Position numbers and translations under genes: made by a program. A stretch of 64,000 nt of DNA from Exiguobacterium sibiricum 7-3 (lineage in GTDB: Bacteria; Bacillota; Bacilli; Exiguobacteriales; Exiguobacteriaceae). A model generated the notes under the pieces. That model ran no database searches and had not been told where the DNA came from. It saw only the letters and a list, made by a program, of their open reading frames with translations. The DNA is taken from positions 2,059,971 to 2,123,970 of the forward strand of contig NZ_KK211190.1 of the NCBI RefSeq assembly GCF_000620865.1, read 5' to 3'. This document shows, piece after piece, positions 63,320 to 64,000 of the stretch. How positions within the stretch are numbered: the stretch's first letter is position 1; each line of letters opens with the position of its first letter.

Positions 63320-64000
63320 CGAACGTCACCCTCCTCCCGGTACAAGTGAATGATTTTTTTACACACTGCCAATTCTTCATTCGTTACTCCTAACGTTCTT
63401 AATCGCAACAAAGCCTCTTCAATTGATCCTGCATGCAACGTAAACAAAACGACATGACCACTCAGTGCCGCATTGATGGTCAAACGTGCCGCTTCGGCTG
63501 TTCTCACTTCGCCAAAAGCAATCCAGTCCGGATCGGCCCGGAGAATTTCTTCAAAGCACCTAGTTGCGTCAAAACCGGCCTTTGCATTTAACTCCAGCTG
63601 TAAAATCCCCGGTACGCTACATTCAATCGGATCCTCGACTGAGATGATTCGCTTCCCTTCCATCGAAGCCATTAACGAGTAAAGCATCGTTGTCTTGCCT
63701 GCCCCTGTCGTTCCGGAAATGATAATGCATCCATGTGTTTGTTGTTTCAGCCAGACCAAATCATGTTCGGGATCAAGCAAACGTGCCGCAACCGCATCAG
63801 AAACAACTGCCCGATAAAAACGCCAGGACATGGCATCGCCATATCGACTCGGTAAGATGGCGACACGCATCCCGCTCTCCTCAAGAGAGTAGAGACCACT
63901 TTGAGGGATTCGTTCATTTTGCTCCTTTAAATTGGCTTCATAACGGATGTGACTGACAATCGTCCGATACTGTTCAATCGATATCGAGGATTGTTCTTTT
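63274..64000 (-). CDS. comGA: Competence ATPase ComGA (C-terminal part)
   Basis: Traffic ATPase powering pseudopilus assembly. The gene runs off the right edge; about 241 codons are visible. Walker A SGTTGAGKTTMLYSL, Asp box EDPIE, Walker B EEILRADPDWIAFGEVRTAEAA and the His-box GHVVLFTLHAG are all in frame from the window end. It is the first gene of comGA-GB-GC-GD-GE-GF-GG, whose promoter lies outside the window. Confidence 0.93.
   Translation of the reverse strand, partial: KEQSSISIEQYRTIVSHIRYEANLKEQNERIPQSGLYSLEESGMRVAILPSRYGDAMSWRFYRAVVSDAVAARLLDPEHDLVWLKQQTHGCIIISGTTGAGKTTMLYSLMASMEGKRIISVEDPIECSVPGILQLELNAKAGFDATRCFEEILRADPDWIAFGEVRTAEAARLTINAALSGHVVLFTLHAGSIEEALLRLRTLGVTNEELAVCKKIIHLYREEGDVRCIVENLQALVNVGS

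Noticed and set aside
1-64000. tRNA, rRNA or prophage genes
   Set aside because: No tRNA cloverleaf, rRNA stretch or phage structural gene was seen on either strand.

Overview
The window looks like chromosome of a Gram-positive member of the Bacillales, most likely Exiguobacterium (an inference; no 16S gene or database search was available). Gene content and order closely follow the Bacillus subtilis stretch comG - gcvT-gcvPA-gcvPB - yqhL - lipM - mntR - yqhP - yqhQ - aroQ - yqhT - efp - accBC - nusB - folD - xseAB - ispA - dxs - yqxC - argR - recN - spo0A - yqzF/bkd. The sporulation genes normally embedded there (spoIIIAA-AH between efp and accB, spoIVB between recN and spo0A) are missing, as is yqhY. 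Shine-Dalgarno sites are strong, GTG and TTG starts are frequent and genes are densely packed, as in low-to-mid GC Firmicutes.

Layout. 1-19.8 kb is mixed housekeeping: a wall hydrolase, Mn-dependent pyrophosphatase, a 2,4-dienoyl-CoA-reductase-like SDR behind a FadR-type operator, a ZIP transporter, an HD hydrolase, a polar amino acid ABC transporter behind a probable ARG box, a bacilliredoxin, a methyltransferase, Spo0M, a TPP-riboswitch-controlled tenA, a secreted DUF1002 protein behind a FapR-like site, an ABC-F ATPase behind a leader-peptide attenuator, an AGCS symporter, a diacylglycerol-kinase-family enzyme, an SH3/M23 peptidase and a class B PBP. 19.8-26.8 kb is a complete trpEGDCFBA operon behind two tandem Trp T-boxes. 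26.8-36.8 kb is the branched-chain keto-acid operon (ptb-bcd-buk-lpdV-bkdAA-bkdAB-bkdB), with a sigma-54 promoter, a phased upstream activating array and its activator bkdR. 36.8-37.7 kb has no gene; it carries a 17-copy 10-bp tandem repeat inside what looks like a long structured RNA with its own promoter and terminator. 37.7-64 kb is the conserved spo0A-to-comG block.

How the genes connect. Branched-chain amino acids are deaminated by Bcd, decarboxylated to acyl-CoA by the BKD complex (lipoylated E2; lipM lies in the window), and either feed branched fatty acid synthesis (accBC, with a FapR-like site) or yield ATP through Ptb/Buk. Isoprenoid (dxs, ispA), one-carbon (folD, gcv), aromatic (aroK, aroQ, trp), DNA-repair (recN, xseAB) and competence (comG) functions fill the right half.

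The most interesting signals are: (1) the unexplained repeat-bearing RNA locus between spo0A and yqzF; (2) a leader-peptide/antiterminator/terminator switch before the ABC-F gene; (3) a tnpB-less IS200/IS605-type right-end (omega-RNA-like) relic abutting the hpt stop codon; (4) operator calls linking FapR, FadR and ArgR to genes in this window; (5) retention of spo0A and spo0M beside clean loss of neighbouring sporulation genes.
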